Origin: Bacteroidales bacterium
GTDB taxonomy: Bacteria > Bacteroidota > Bacteroidia > Bacteroidales > VadinHA17
Direction of reading: 5' to 3'
Assembly: GCA_016715075.1 (NCBI GenBank)
Contig: JADKBK010000042.1
Location: 206,257-270,256, forward strand
Length of the DNA stretch: 64,000 bases
Shown: positions 10,706-20,714 of the stretch, in pieces
Layout: every line of letters starts with the position of its first letter
Numbering within the stretch: position 1 is the first letter of the stretch
The notes under the pieces: model-generated
Seen by the model: the letters and a program-made list of their open reading frames with translations, nothing else
What the model was told of the DNA's origin: nothing
Database searches by the model: none
Made by a program: the position numbers and the translations under genes

Positions 10706-12556
10706 ATGAAAAAGTTTATATCAATACTGCTTGGAATCCTTACAGGAATTACCTTTCCGTGCATTGCCCAGACAGGAAGTATTAACGAACCCATCCGATA
10801 TGTTGGTGGTGTTACAATTGATCCTGATGTACATGAAGGCCGGCTAAGATATGCTATAGGAACTGAAAGCCGACAGACGATGAGGGCGCATAGGACTCAT
10901 GATGAATTCTCTGATGATTATGGCTGGACATATAATCATGCCCCTGATCTATGCTACTGGAATGGAAAATTTTACCAGGAGTACCTTAGTAATCCTGTGG
11001 ATGAACATATTGCACCCGGGCAAACACTTATTATCACATCCACTGACGGAAGAAACTGGGGAAAGCCGGTAGTTGTCTTTCCACCCTACATGGCGCCGGC
11101 AGGGGTGAAAATACCTGAGGGCTACACCGGATATATGATGCATCAGCGAATGGGATTCTATATTGCTCCCAACGGCAGATTACTCGTACTCGCATTTTAT
11201 GGGCACACTGAGGATCCTTTTCTTGAAGGTGGAATTGGGAGAGTGGTTCGTGAAGCCTATAAAGACGGCTCGTATGGTCCTGTCTATTTTATCAGATACA
11301 GCAGTCATACCAAATGGAATGAGAGCAATACCAGTTACCCGCTTTTCACACAATCGGGTGATAAAGGTTTTATTGATGCCTGCAATGCTCTTCTGGCTGA
11401 TAAACTAAAGACCATGCAATGGTGGGATGAAGATCATGGACTTGACGGGTTCTATTCAATAACTGAGGCCGGGAGTGCATTTAATTATTACCACAGGAAA
11501 GACGGAAAGATAACCGGTCTGTGGAAACGGTCACTTTGCGCTCTGTCCGATGATGGTATTCATTTCAGCAAACCGGTAAAATCGGGGAGTCTTAAAATGG
11601 CCGGAGGAAAGATGTGGGGCCAGGCAACAGAGGACGGCAGGTATGCCTTATGCTATAATCCAATTGAGCTTGATGAATACAGATATCCTCTCATTATAGT
11701 TACAGGTGATGACGGGATTATTTATGACAACATGCTGCTTGTGCAGGGTGAGGTGCCGCAACGACGCTTTATGGGCAGGTGGAAAGATTTTGGCCCCTGC
11801 TATATGAGAGGCATTCTTGAAGGAAACGGTAATCCTCCGGGAAATGACATGTGGCTTACCTACAGCATGAACAAAGAAGATATATGGATCAGCCGGATTC
11901 CTCTTCCTGTCCGTTACAGTGTCGGGGGCAATGTTGAAGATAATTTCAATAACCTGGAAACAGGCGGGGCAGTTCCCGGCTGGAATATTTACAGCCCAAA
12001 ATGGGCTCAGGTTGAAATTGTTGATTTCCCCTCTTCAAACAATAAAAGTCTTTGTCTGAAAGATAAAGATCCATATGATTACTCAAGGGCCATTCGTGTT
12101 TTCCACGAGACAGGAAAAGCGGCGATTGCGTTCAGAATATATCCTGGACTGAGCGATAGCGCTCCCATGGAAATAGATATTACAGATCGTTACGGGAATC
12201 GCCCTGTGCGTATCCGCTTTGACACTGACGGCATAATCAAAGCGTCGGTAGGTTGTAAAGAATCTGTTGTGATACCCTTTAAAGAAGGAGTCTGGTATGA
12301 TATTAAATTAAATGTCGATGCCTCCCTTTATGGCAGCTATTCTCTGACAATAAACGGCAAAGAGCTTTTGAAGAATGCTGCGCTTGCTGAAGCTGTAAAA
12401 TCAGTGGAGAGAATCTCTTTCAGGACAGGTGCTTTCAGGAATATCCCAAACCGCAGCACTCCCAACCAGGAAGCTGCTCCCCCTCTTGAAGGTGCTGATG
12501 TTCCGGTTAATGCCTCGGAATACCAGATAGATGATCTGATAATAGTCTCAGACTAG
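10706..12556 (+). CDS. Secreted sialidase-fold (BNR/Asp-box) protein with C-terminal LamG-like domain
   Basis: The 616-residue product has a clear signal peptide (to CIA-Q). Its first ~410 residues have the look of a six-bladed sialidase-type propeller: Asp-box motifs STDGRNW and SDDGIHF, plus the repeated aromatic strand pattern around DLCYWNGKFYQEY and GRWKDFGPCYM. The last ~190 residues (from DNFNNLETGG through SLTINGKELL) resemble a laminin-G/concanavalin-like carbohydrate-binding sandwich. I do not see the sialidase Arg triad, so a sialidase activity is not supported. Related proteins are found in polysaccharide loci as exo-glycosidases or lyases. It lies 58 bases after GH92 on the same strand and overlaps the next gene tail to tail by 4 bases (CTAG). 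Confidence 0.7.
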   Translation: MKKFISILLGILTGITFPCIAQTGSINEPIRYVGGVTIDPDVHEGRLRYAIGTESRQTMRAHRTHDEFSDDYGWTYNHAPDLCYWNGKFYQEYLSNPVDEHIAPGQTLIITSTDGRNWGKPVVVFPPYMAPAGVKIPEGYTGYMMHQRMGFYIAPNGRLLVLAFYGHTEDPFLEGGIGRVVREAYKDGSYGPVYFIRYSSHTKWNESNTSYPLFTQSGDKGFIDACNALLADKLKTMQWWDEDHGLDGFYSITEAGSAFNYYHRKDGKITGLWKRSLCALSDDGIHFSKPVKSGSLKMAGGKMWGQATEDGRYALCYNPIELDEYRYPLIIVTGDDGIIYDNMLLVQGEVPQRRFMGRWKDFGPCYMRGILEGNGNPPGNDMWLTYSMNKEDIWISRIPLPVRYSVGGNVEDNFNNLETGGAVPGWNIYSPKWAQVEIVDFPSSNNKSLCLKDKDPYDYSRAIRVFHETGKAAIAFRIYPGLSDSAPMEIDITDRYGNRPVRIRFDTDGIIKASVGCKESVVIPFKEGVWYDIKLNVDASLYGSYSLTINGKELLKNAALAEAVKSVERISFRTGAFRNIPNRSTPNQEAAPPLEGADVPVNASEYQIDDLIIVSD

Positions 12557-13179
12557 CGCTTCACAGGTTTGCCATAGACCTCGATCCAGTCGAGACGGGA
12601 ACAGGCGTCGCTGGCCCCTCCTGTCATCAGATCTGTAAATCCTATTTCATCCACCTTCGAAAGGTCAGGATCAGTAACAGGCTTAACTTCTATCACAGAT
12701 TTGATATTCAGGGTATACCAGCTGATATCAGCCATATTGAATTCGGTGATTCTCCAGTCCTTCGAAATACAATCGCCCTGACTGCTTACCAGCCACGTTC
12801 CGTCAGCCAGCTTCAGAACAAGATGAAGGCAACGGGTACCGCTCTGCTTAGAACGCCAAAGGATCTTTCCATAGCTGCTTAAATCCACAAAAGATTTCGG
12901 GTTCTTAAGAGTCACGGCCCAGTTACCCAGGCATAATCCTGACCAGATATAAAATGGATCATCGGAAGGAGCTTCATGGTGGCTTTTTTTAATGCTATCG
13001 CAACCGGGTCCATATAAGCCAAGTATAAGGTCTTTACTGAGTACATGCGCCTGAGTAACAGGTGTAGCGGCAGGAATTTCCTTCCAGTCTTCCCTGAAAA
13101 AAAGAGGAGGCCTGTATTGGGCGGCACAATATGCCACAGGCAGTATGAGGACGACCAGACAAAATCTTAATAACTTCAT
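12553..13179 (-). CDS. Secreted protein of unknown function
   Basis: I do not recognise a named family. A signal peptide (MKLLRFCLVVLILPVAYCAA-Q) argues for the start at 13179; an ATG at 13209 would add ten residues. The mature part (~190 residues) is beta-rich with conserved-looking aromatics: FFREDWKEIP, LGLYGPG, DPFYIWSG, GNWAVTL, GKILWRSKQSG and a closing DWIEVYGKPV. The pattern resembles secreted concanavalin-like carbohydrate-binding proteins of Bacteroidota and Planctomycetota. It converges with the sialidase-fold gene, sharing CTAG at the two stops. It stands alone on its strand and could act as an accessory binding protein. Confidence 0.6.
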   Translation of the reverse strand: MKLLRFCLVVLILPVAYCAAQYRPPLFFREDWKEIPAATPVTQAHVLSKDLILGLYGPGCDSIKKSHHEAPSDDPFYIWSGLCLGNWAVTLKNPKSFVDLSSYGKILWRSKQSGTRCLHLVLKLADGTWLVSSQGDCISKDWRITEFNMADISWYTLNIKSVIEVKPVTDPDLSKVDEIGFTDLMTGGASDACSRLDWIEVYGKPVKR

Positions 13180-13336
13180 AGATACGGGATGCAGGAAAAT
13201 CTGATTCATTTTAGCATTGTTTTAGTTGCGAGATCAATTTATTCATAAATTTGAGCTGCTCCAGCACTCCTGATAATATCAGTTGTGATTAAACAGATTC
13301 AGAATTAAAGATCAACAGAATTAATCAATAAACAAA

Positions 13337-15079
13337 ATGAAATTTAAATATGCACCTCTGCCTCTTATATTGCTTATCATCATCATTACACAACCCGGAT
13401 GTAATTCTATGAAATACGCTGATCTTATTCTCCTTAACGGAAAGATTGTGACAGTAAATAAGGAATTTGCAATATGTGAAGGAGTTGCAATATCCGATAA
13501 CAAAATCATGGCTGCCGGCACCAACGGCGAAATGAGAAAGCTATCAGGAAACAAAACACAGATTGTGGATCTGAAGGGAAGAACTGTAATTCCCGGACTT
13601 ATTGATTCACATCTCCATCCTGAATCTGCTTCAGTCAGTGAATTGGAAACAGAGATTCCTGATGTGCACACTATTGAACAGCTTCTTAACTGGATTAGAT
13701 CAAGTGCAATCAACTCCGGCAGCGGAAGCTGGGTTATTCTCCAGAAATTTTTCCCAACCCGGCTGATTGAAATGAGACAGCCCACACTTGCCGAGCTGGA
13801 CAGTGTAGCTCCTGATCATCCTGTTTTTCTGAACGGATCTTTTGGAGGTATGATAAATTCCAAAGCAATGCAGTTGTCAGGCATTACATCGGAAACTTCC
13901 GATCCTGGCGTTATAAAAGACAATAGAACCGGGGCCCCAACCGGCTTTATAAGGTCATCTGCCTTCGCCCTCCTGAAGGTTCCCAGACAACGGGAACTAT
14001 CTCCTGCAGAAAGGGAAAAAGCTCTTGTGAAGATGCTGGCGAGGTATAACCAGTATGGATTAACCAGTCTGATCTCAGGAACAGGTAGCCCTGAATCACT
14101 AAAGATGTACCGAAACCTTGCAGACAGGAAGATGCTTACCACCAGGATAAGTCTGAATATGCTACTGCCCGAAATGGAAAAAGTCACCAGGGAGTCAGTA
14201 ACTGAGATGGTCAAAAAGTACAATGGTATAACAACAGCAGACGGGGATGAATGGGTAAGGATAGGATCACTGAAGGTATTTCTTGATGGCGGGATCCTTA
14301 CAGGCACTGCATTTATGAAAGAACCCTGGGGTACGAAGGCAGTCAGCATTTTTGGCATCGAAGATCCGGATTATCTTGGCGTAGTGAACTTCACGAGACA
14401 GGAGCTGGCAGATATCGTATCTGTCGCAAATGAGTATAACTGGAGCTTCACAGCTCATGCCACAGGTGAAGCCTCTGTGGAACGTCTCCTTGATGTTTAT
14501 GATGAAGTAAACCGTAAGAAATCAATTAAGGAAAGAAGATTTTCAATAATTCATGGCAATTTCTTCAGTGATGAATCAATAAAAAAGATGATGGAACTGG
14601 GCGTTTATGCGAATTTACAGCCAGCCTGGTTCTATAAGGATAGTGAGGCTATGGAAATGATTCTTGGCAGCGAAAAGATCATAATTTTCCATCCCTACAG
14701 AACAATGACCGACGCAGGAGTAATGATCAATGGCGGATCAGACCACATGGTAAAATGGGATGCGACATCATCGATTAATCCCTATAATCCATTTCTGGCT
14801 ATGTGGACAATGGTAACAAGAACGACTGAACGCGGAAATCAGATTACTGCGTCAGAAGCTTTAGCAAGGGAAGAAGCTCTGAAGGCCTATACAATAAATA
14901 ATGCTTATGCATCATTCGAAGAATCAATAAAAGGATCCATCGAACCAGGAAAACTTGCTGATTTGGTTGTGTTAAGCGATGACATCCTCACATGCCCGGA
15001 AGATAAGATTAAAGAGATAAAAAGTCTGTTAACTATTCTTGACGGGAAAGTGATATATACTTCACCAGTAAATTTTTGA
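13337..15079 (+). CDS. Exported amidohydrolase family protein (Amidohydro_3, YtcJ-like)
   Basis: This 580-residue lipoprotein (lipobox TQPGC near residue 22) carries the amidohydrolase fold. After the beta-sandwich start (ADLILLNGKIVTVN) come the metal-binding HLH in LIDSHLHPES, His in FTAHATGE, His in SIIHGNF and Asp in NGGSDHMVKWD, then the C-terminal sandwich (GSIEPGKLADLVVLSDD). YtcJ-like members hydrolyse amide, imide or lactam-type bonds and their substrates are usually unknown. A lipid anchor is unusual for this largely cytoplasmic family and suggests extracytoplasmic action. It stands alone on the plus strand and is followed by a palindromic repeat between convergent genes. Confidence 0.88.
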   Translation: MKFKYAPLPLILLIIIITQPGCNSMKYADLILLNGKIVTVNKEFAICEGVAISDNKIMAAGTNGEMRKLSGNKTQIVDLKGRTVIPGLIDSHLHPESASVSELETEIPDVHTIEQLLNWIRSSAINSGSGSWVILQKFFPTRLIEMRQPTLAELDSVAPDHPVFLNGSFGGMINSKAMQLSGITSETSDPGVIKDNRTGAPTGFIRSSAFALLKVPRQRELSPAEREKALVKMLARYNQYGLTSLISGTGSPESLKMYRNLADRKMLTTRISLNMLLPEMEKVTRESVTEMVKKYNGITTADGDEWVRIGSLKVFLDGGILTGTAFMKEPWGTKAVSIFGIEDPDYLGVVNFTRQELADIVSVANEYNWSFTAHATGEASVERLLDVYDEVNRKKSIKERRFSIIHGNFFSDESIKKMMELGVYANLQPAWFYKDSEAMEMILGSEKIIIFHPYRTMTDAGVMINGGSDHMVKWDATSSINPYNPFLAMWTMVTRTTERGNQITASEALAREEALKAYTINNAYASFEESIKGSIEPGKLADLVVLSDDILTCPEDKIKEIKSLLTILDGKVIYTSPVNF

Positions 15080-15090
15080 TTAAAAGTTTA

Positions 15091-15195
15091 ACCACGACAC
15101 AAACGGTATCTGTAAAAAATCCTTTGCGACCTTTGTGAAACACTTAGTGTCCTTCATGTTTAATTATAAATCATTTAAACACAAAGTATCGCAAA
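15091..15195. repeat. Intergenic palindromic repeat, CCTTTGTG family, copy 1 (diverged)
   Basis: It contains CCTTTGCG and CCTTTGTG on the left, an inner ATGTTTAA ... TTTAAACA arm pair, and ACAAAG on the right. It lies between the convergent stops of the amidohydrolase and the CBM9-like gene, where a bidirectional hairpin terminator would fit. It is the most degenerate of the three copies. Confidence 0.6.
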
Positions 15196-15207
15196 TGCAA
15201 TTCATGA

Positions 15208-15951
15208 TTATTCAAAAATAAAGGTTCCGAAATGATTGTATTCGTGGAAGCCCTTGTCTATCTTTTGCCATGCGAAATATATCGTATCATTGTCATAATC
15301 AATACGGTACATATTTGCCCTCCATTTTGTCCCGGAAACAGGGGGAACCTTATTCAATGGGACCAGCAGCTTGTACGGAATAAAAAACTCAGCCATCCAA
15401 CCTGTAACTGTTGCTCCGGAAGTCTTTTGCCCTCCGATAGATGAAGTAGCATGCTGAGTTAGCCTTTCACCTTCATAATGCCATGGTTTCCAACCGAAAA
15501 ATTTTCCATTGTAGTTGGGAATTATGATAGGTAATTCATAATTAAGCGGAGATACCTCATATTCAAAATAGACAGGAAAACTCTCATCAGGCCAAAGAAA
15601 AACTTCGACGACATCTTCGTTAAAAAGATCAAGAAAATCTCCCATCAGTGTTGCAGTAAGCTTTTTGTCCTCACAGTTGAAGAGAAAATAGATACCGTTT
15701 TCCGAGTACAGCACTTTGACCCTGGTGGAGTAAATCGCCGGTCCTTTTCCCTGCTGAGCCACAGTAAGCCATTCAGTGTTATTCCATGCTGAAGAGCTTC
15801 CATCTCCTGTCACCTTAAAGTCCTGGCATTTTTTAATTTTCACAGAGCCTGGTTCCGGACCTTCAGCCATTAACTTACTATTTGATGTAATGAAAATAAT
15901 CAGAAAGCTCAGCAGAAGCGTCTGGTACAAAAGGTTGATTTTTGCTTTCAT
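15208..15951 (-). CDS. Secreted CBM9-like carbohydrate-binding protein
   Basis: The 247-residue protein has a signal peptide (to KLMA-E) followed by one domain matching the carbohydrate-binding family 9-like group. It opens with VTGDGSSSAWNNTEWLTV, then VKVLYSENGIYFLFNCEDKKLTAT, DVVEVFLWPDES, YFEYEVSPLN, WMAEFFIPYKLL and WRANMYRIDYD, the usual strand order of the family. No catalytic domain is attached, so it is probably a stand-alone periplasmic or surface binder. Its start is separated from the upstream esterase stop by 155 bases holding a palindromic repeat, so the two genes may be transcribed separately. Confidence 0.85.
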   Translation of the reverse strand: MKAKINLLYQTLLLSFLIIFITSNSKLMAEGPEPGSVKIKKCQDFKVTGDGSSSAWNNTEWLTVAQQGKGPAIYSTRVKVLYSENGIYFLFNCEDKKLTATLMGDFLDLFNEDVVEVFLWPDESFPVYFEYEVSPLNYELPIIIPNYNGKFFGWKPWHYEGERLTQHATSSIGGQKTSGATVTGWMAEFFIPYKLLVPLNKVPPVSGTKWRANMYRIDYDNDTIYFAWQKIDKGFHEYNHFGTFIFE

Positions 15952-15991
15952 AAAAATGTTTATAATTTTTAAATCAAAATTTACTACTAAT

Positions 15992-16103
15992 TACCTTTGT
16001 GTATTCCTTAGTGTATTCCTTTGTGTATTCCTTTGCATGACTTTGTGTTTAATTCTTTTTTAAACACGAAGGACGCAAAGGATCTCACTAAGGACACAAA
16101 GGT
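15992..16103. repeat. Intergenic palindromic repeat, CCTTTGTG family, copy 2
   Basis: The left arm has CCTTTGTG, CCTTAGTG and CCTTTGTG at a 14-15 base period. The right arm has CACGAAGGA, CACTAAGGA and CACAAAGG. The arms meet at GTGTTTAATTC and TTTAAACAC. The element ends 4 bases from the esterase stop codon. Confidence 0.8.
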
Positions 16104-16106
16104 TTG

Positions 16107-18352
16107 TCAATGCAGAACTAAGTTGCCTGATGTTGTTTTGACCATTGAATTTCCATAAGAATCAATTGCAGTTACTTCAACACTGTAAAGTCCGAAACGC
16201 TGTTCCGGAACTTTGCAGCTGAAAACATTATCAGAAGCAGAAACGTCTCCGTTACTGCCGTCATCTCTAAGCTCAAATTCCAGGTACTTGTCAGGTTTAG
16301 CTTTCAGAATAAGCCTGGCTTTAACATTCCTGATAGCTGAACCATCAGAAATCATTGCCTGAATAACGTTATCACCTGTAATCCTGAGCCATTGCATATC
16401 GGAAGGGGTATTGTCGCTGCCCGACACTTTCAGGACAACCTTCCCCTGCCTTATAATATGATTTGGCTTGTCGGGGAGCCAGTATTCAGCAATTAAGTTA
16501 ATAACCTGACCGGCAGGACATTCAGCTGAAATCAGAGGAACTGAATATTTGGCTGAGCCTCCTACATTGTCATACTCTCCCCAATAATCTGAGATCCTTT
16601 TATTTATTCCGTCAGGGTTTATAAACCGGTTATGACAAGTCAGATTAGTCCTCCAGAGTTTTCCTTCATCACTGACAAGAATTACAATTGATTCACCGGG
16701 GTTTGCAACACCATCTCCATTGCCCCTGCCAAGGAAAACAGTCTCCTCATTTATTCCACCTTTAGCAACAGTTACGACTTTCCCGTCGGCAATCTCAAAA
16801 GCTTTTATCTCAGGAAGATCTTTTTGAAAATGGGTATTTCAAAATATTCAACCCACTCATTTTTGAACCTGTCAGTTATTTTAATCCGGAATTTTTCAAT
16901 TTCAACTGTATCAGTTTTTATATGAAAAATAAAAGGGGATACAGACTCCGCCATTTTATTGATCCCAACGGTACCAAAATCAGCACCACCTTTAATGACG
17001 GCGACACTGCTCCGTGTGGAGGACAATAGAGCTTTCACATCCTCTCCTGCCCTGCTTCCCTTATTGAGCAGAGTTATTTTAAGAGTTACATCCTTACCGG
17101 ATTCTGCAATATTATCCGGTCCTGCTGAAATCATCACTACTGATAAATTTGGCGCATCGGTTGCTTTTTTATTAATTCCAATTTCATGGAGACTGCCATT
17201 AAAGGTCACCATCAATCTTCCCTTATCATCGCTCTTCAGTTCATAGCTTACCGATTTATTTATTCTGAGATCAGTATCATTAATGATATAGGCGCTATTG
17301 AGATCATAAATTGGCGGGGTTGTAACAGACAGGTTCACAAATGGCTGTAATCCACCATCTGGCAGGTGATCTCTAACCGAACATCTGAATCCTCTGCTGT
17401 CAGCATTCTCCAGAATCGTAAAACCACTGCCATTCCTGTCTGAGCTTACTTTATAATCCCATACTGAAAATTCAGGGTAGACATCTATATGGCTCCACTT
17501 CACAGGATTTGCCGGCGGATTTTCGAAGGATTTCATTAAAAAGCCAAACATCTCCCCCATTCCGCAGGTTGAGTGAGCAGCAGGATAAACTTTATATTCA
17601 TAGTTGTCCATTACACTCGTCCATATTTTATTAAGATCCCTGTGATAGTACCTGATGAAATCCTCATTACCGTAATTAAGCCGAACATTTATGCCTTCAT
17701 AGTTCCTGTACATATCAATATGCCTGTATTCGACAGGAAAGTCTTTCGGGCCGACAACAAATTCTGGCGAACCACAGAAATTTCCAATAGCAGTTATAAG
17801 GTGAGGATATTTCCCCCCTATCCAGTACGACATAAAGCCCCCCATGGAAAGACCGGAGATTGCCCTGTGCTCCCTGTCAGGTATTGTATTGTAATTCTTG
17901 TCAATAAATGCAACGAGTTCTGGAAAATAGATCGGAAACTGACGAAAAGTCTCTACAGGACCAATATTATAAGGACGAAGGTAATACTCCTCGCCGGGAC
18001 TGCGGTTATAACCGTCAGGTTTGACAACAATCACATCATGGTCAGCCACAAAACCTGCAATATTATCCCCGTTATTGTCATCATCTTTTTCAAAGTGATT
18101 GTATGAATCAGGTCCGCTGCCAAAATATCGCTGGGACCAGCCGTGGTAGAAGTATATCACCGGGTATTTTTTGAGTGGATTTTCAAAATAGCCCGGAGGC
18201 AGAAATACCCTGAAATTTCTTATCTCGCCAAAAACATAACTGTAATGCTTTGAGTCAATAATAGTGACATCACCGGCTAACAGGTTTCTGCCGATAAGGA
18301 AAATCCCGGCAATCAGGCAGCGGGATAATAATTTGATGGTTTTAGTGAGCAT
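16107..18352 (-). CDS. Large secreted CE1-type esterase with C-terminal beta-domains (one frameshift)
   Basis: Residues ~20-300 form an alpha/beta-hydrolase of the putative esterase (PF00756, CE1-like) family. Visible are FRVFLPPGYFENPLKKYPVI, the oxyanion region YFYHGWSQ, the nucleophile elbow GLSMGGFMS, and a candidate His in AAHSTCGMGEM. Such enzymes remove feruloyl or acetyl esters from glycans. Beta-rich segments follow, including a CARDB-like stretch (LNKGSRAGEDVKALLS). The frame is lost in a T5 run at 16821-16825; one more base gives FKKDLPEIKAFEIADG and continues ~230 residues to the stop, including SGSDNTPSDMQWL and an Ig-like end. ATG 18352 is the likely start because it begins the signal peptide (the longer frame needs TTG). 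Corrected length is ~749 residues. Confidence 0.85.
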
Positions 18353-18542
18353 TGTATGGGATTTTATAAGGCTATGCAAATTATAATAAATTATCTGCTC
18401 ACGCAATATTTACGGCTTTTAAACTGCAAAGTGCATAAAGATTTTACGCAATGTTCACAAAGACTGTTATCTTTGGATTGATAATTAAAAATCAGGTTTG
18501 AAGTAGATGCAAACCTGCTTTTTTGAATCAAACAGTGTTCAG

Positions 18543-19658
18543 ATGGATGTTATTTCATTAACAAGGGAGCTACTTTCATACGATAATATTAATCCCCCCG
18601 GGAATGAGGGGGAAATTGCCAGGTTTACAGGCAGGATTCTTGCGGAAAATGGTTTTCGTACAGATTACTACCCTTTTGAAGAAGGTCGGCTGCATCTGGT
18701 AGCAGAGCGAGGATTGTCTGACAAACAACCTCCGGTTGTTCTTTCGGGTCATTTTGACACAGTGCCCCTTGGGAACAAGAAATGGAATGAAGATCCCTTT
18801 TCAGGCCATGTACATGACGGGAAGATATGGGGGCGTGGTTCCAGTGACATGAAAGGCGGATTAGCCGCTATGATATTGGCATCTGTCAGCGCCTTCGAAT
18901 TATCTCCTCCGCCCGGCGGTATCAGGCTCATCTTTTCAGCTGCTGAAGAGCTGGGATGCATTGGCATTCAGCAACTGGCCGGAATTCTGAAAAATCCCGG
19001 GAAGGCAAGTGCTGTCATTGTAGGTGAGCCTACCTCCAATCATCCGTTCATAGGACACAAAGGGGCATTATATATAAATGTTGTTACCAAAGGGATTACT
19101 GCGCATTCATCAATGCCTCACCTTGGGGACAATGCTATCTATAAAGCAGCCCGGTCAATATTAAAAGCAAAGGATTTCCAATTTATGGCTGAAAAGGATC
19201 CCCTTCTTGGATTTCCCACAATTAATGTTGGCAGAATGAGCGGAGGAATGAATATCAATTCCGTTCCTGACCATGCAGAGTTTTCTATTGATATACGATC
19301 TACTTCAAAAGTCGACCATTCTGAGCTACTGCACCGACTGACAGTAGAGTTGGGTCAGGAAACCGCTCTTGAGACACTCGTGAATATGGGATCGGTACAT
19401 ACCAGGGAAGATGATCCATTCGTTCAGCTGGTTTATGATATATGCAGGGTAGACAGAGAGAATAGATCACTGATGAAAACACTCCCCTATCTCACTGATG
19501 GCTCAGTGCTGCAAAGATTGTACAAAGGTGCTCCCACTATAATCTTAGGTCCGGGACAACCCGAAATGGCTCATCAGACCGATGAATTTTGTTTTACTGA
19601 TAAATTGGAAGAAGCAGTTAATATTTACAGAGAAATTATTATAAAATGGAGGAATTAA
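18543..19658 (+). CDS. M20 family metallohydrolase (ArgE/DapE-type)
   Basis: This cytoplasmic enzyme should hydrolyse an N-acyl amino acid or dipeptide with a two-metal site. Motifs in order are VVLSGHFDTVPLG (His and Asp), GRGSSDMKGGLAAM (bridging Asp), FSAAEELGCIG (catalytic and metal Glu), VGEPTSN, the dimerisation-domain signature KGITAHSSMPHLGDNAI, and the final His in EMAHQTDEF. ATG 18543 gives MDVISLTRELL, the normal family start; ATG 18507 would add twelve residues. It is first in a tight operon with the epimerase-like, aldolase-like and acetyltransferase genes. The neighbouring acetyltransferase suggests acyl removal and addition on the same kind of substrate, but that is inference. 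Confidence 0.88.
   Translation: MDVISLTRELLSYDNINPPGNEGEIARFTGRILAENGFRTDYYPFEEGRLHLVAERGLSDKQPPVVLSGHFDTVPLGNKKWNEDPFSGHVHDGKIWGRGSSDMKGGLAAMILASVSAFELSPPPGGIRLIFSAAEELGCIGIQQLAGILKNPGKASAVIVGEPTSNHPFIGHKGALYINVVTKGITAHSSMPHLGDNAIYKAARSILKAKDFQFMAEKDPLLGFPTINVGRMSGGMNINSVPDHAEFSIDIRSTSKVDHSELLHRLTVELGQETALETLVNMGSVHTREDDPFVQLVYDICRVDRENRSLMKTLPYLTDGSVLQRLYKGAPTIILGPGQPEMAHQTDEFCFTDKLEEAVNIYREIIIKWRN
19648..19653 (+). promoter_or_regulatory. Strong Shine-Dalgarno deciding the epimerase start
   Basis: GGAGGA lies 7 bases before ATG 19661 and inside the last codons of the M20 gene. It argues for translation from 19661 rather than from the upstream ATG at 19646, and for coupling to the preceding gene. 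Confidence 0.7.
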
Positions 19659-19660
19659 TT

Positions 19661-20698
19661 ATGGATAATTATCCTGATAAGATTGGAAATGACACACAAC
19701 TTGATGAACTTCTCTCAAGGCCCGGACCTGAGGTTATTGAAATGTTTTCACGCCTGGACGGAGATATTATTTTTCTGGGTGTTGCCGGCAAGATAGGCCC
19801 CTCACTGGCTCATATGGCGAAAAGGGCATGTGATGAAGCAGGAATCAAAAAGAGGATCATTGGAGTCTCCAACTTCGAAAATAAGGAACAACAGAAAAAG
19901 ATAGGCAGATATGGCATTGATACTATACATGGTGACCTTCTGAATACTAAGTTTACAAGTACACTTCCAGCGGTAAAAAACGTTTTCTATCTGGCCGGTA
20001 TGAAATTTGGGTCGGTAGATAACCTGTCGCTGACCTGGGCTATCAACACCTATCTTCCTGCTATTGTTGCCGATCATTTCAGGCAGTCACGAATAGTGGC
20101 TTTCTCTACCGGTTGTGTTTACCCACTTGTTCCGGTTGCATCAGGAGGATCGGTAGAAACGGATGCTCCTCTTGCAATCGGTGAATATGCACAATCTTGT
20201 CTTGGAAGGGAAAGGATGTTTGAATTTGGCAGTATCAGGAATAAAACGGAGGTTGCACTTATACGCCTTAATTACTCCGTTGAGACAAGATATGGTGTAC
20301 TTGTGGATATTGCCCTTAAAGTAAAGAACAATGAGCCTGTTGATCTTACAATGGGACATTTCAATGTAATCTGGCAGGGTGATATGAATGACTTCGTTCT
20401 TCGGTCACTTGAACATGCAAAGAATCCTGCAGAAATCCTGAATGTTACTGGTCCTGAAATTCTATCGGTCAGGGAAGTCGCTCTTGAATTTGGACGATTG
20501 TTCGGTGTCACTCCCACATTTGAGAACAGTGAGGCTCCAACCGCACTGCTTAATGACGCATCGAGGGCGTTCAGGCTGTTTGGCAAACCTCGTACTCCTG
20601 TAAGCCAGGTTATCAGGTGGATTGCACAATGGATTAATGATGAAAGAGAGCTGCTTGGCAAGCCCACCCACTTTGAAGTCAGAGACGGGAAGTATTAA
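19661..20698 (+). CDS. NAD-dependent epimerase/dehydratase-like protein
   Basis: The product is 345 residues with an extended-SDR Rossmann fold. The dinucleotide loop is IIFLGVAGKIGPSLA (G-x-x-G-x-x-G), then GDLLN for the adenine contact, VFYLAGMKFG, and a Ser/Thr region FSTGCVYPLVP. Where the family normally has the catalytic Y-x-x-x-K, this protein reads EYAQSCLGRER, so the Lys is replaced by Cys. It may be a variant catalyst or bind without classical SDR chemistry. It starts 2 bases after the M20 stop and is followed 16 bases later by the DHDPS-like gene, so the three are almost certainly co-translated. The substrate is probably a nucleotide sugar or free sugar derivative. Confidence 0.82.
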   Translation: MDNYPDKIGNDTQLDELLSRPGPEVIEMFSRLDGDIIFLGVAGKIGPSLAHMAKRACDEAGIKKRIIGVSNFENKEQQKKIGRYGIDTIHGDLLNTKFTSTLPAVKNVFYLAGMKFGSVDNLSLTWAINTYLPAIVADHFRQSRIVAFSTGCVYPLVPVASGGSVETDAPLAIGEYAQSCLGRERMFEFGSIRNKTEVALIRLNYSVETRYGVLVDIALKVKNNEPVDLTMGHFNVIWQGDMNDFVLRSLEHAKNPAEILNVTGPEILSVREVALEFGRLFGVTPTFENSEAPTALLNDASRAFRLFGKPRTPVSQVIRWIAQWINDERELLGKPTHFEVRDGKY

Positions 20699-20714
20699 AA
20701 TTATCTCAGGTTAT

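Noticed and set aside
10706..12556. Calling the propeller protein a sialidase
   Set aside because: Two Asp boxes are visible, but I could not place the Arg triad and catalytic Tyr/Glu, so only the fold is claimed.
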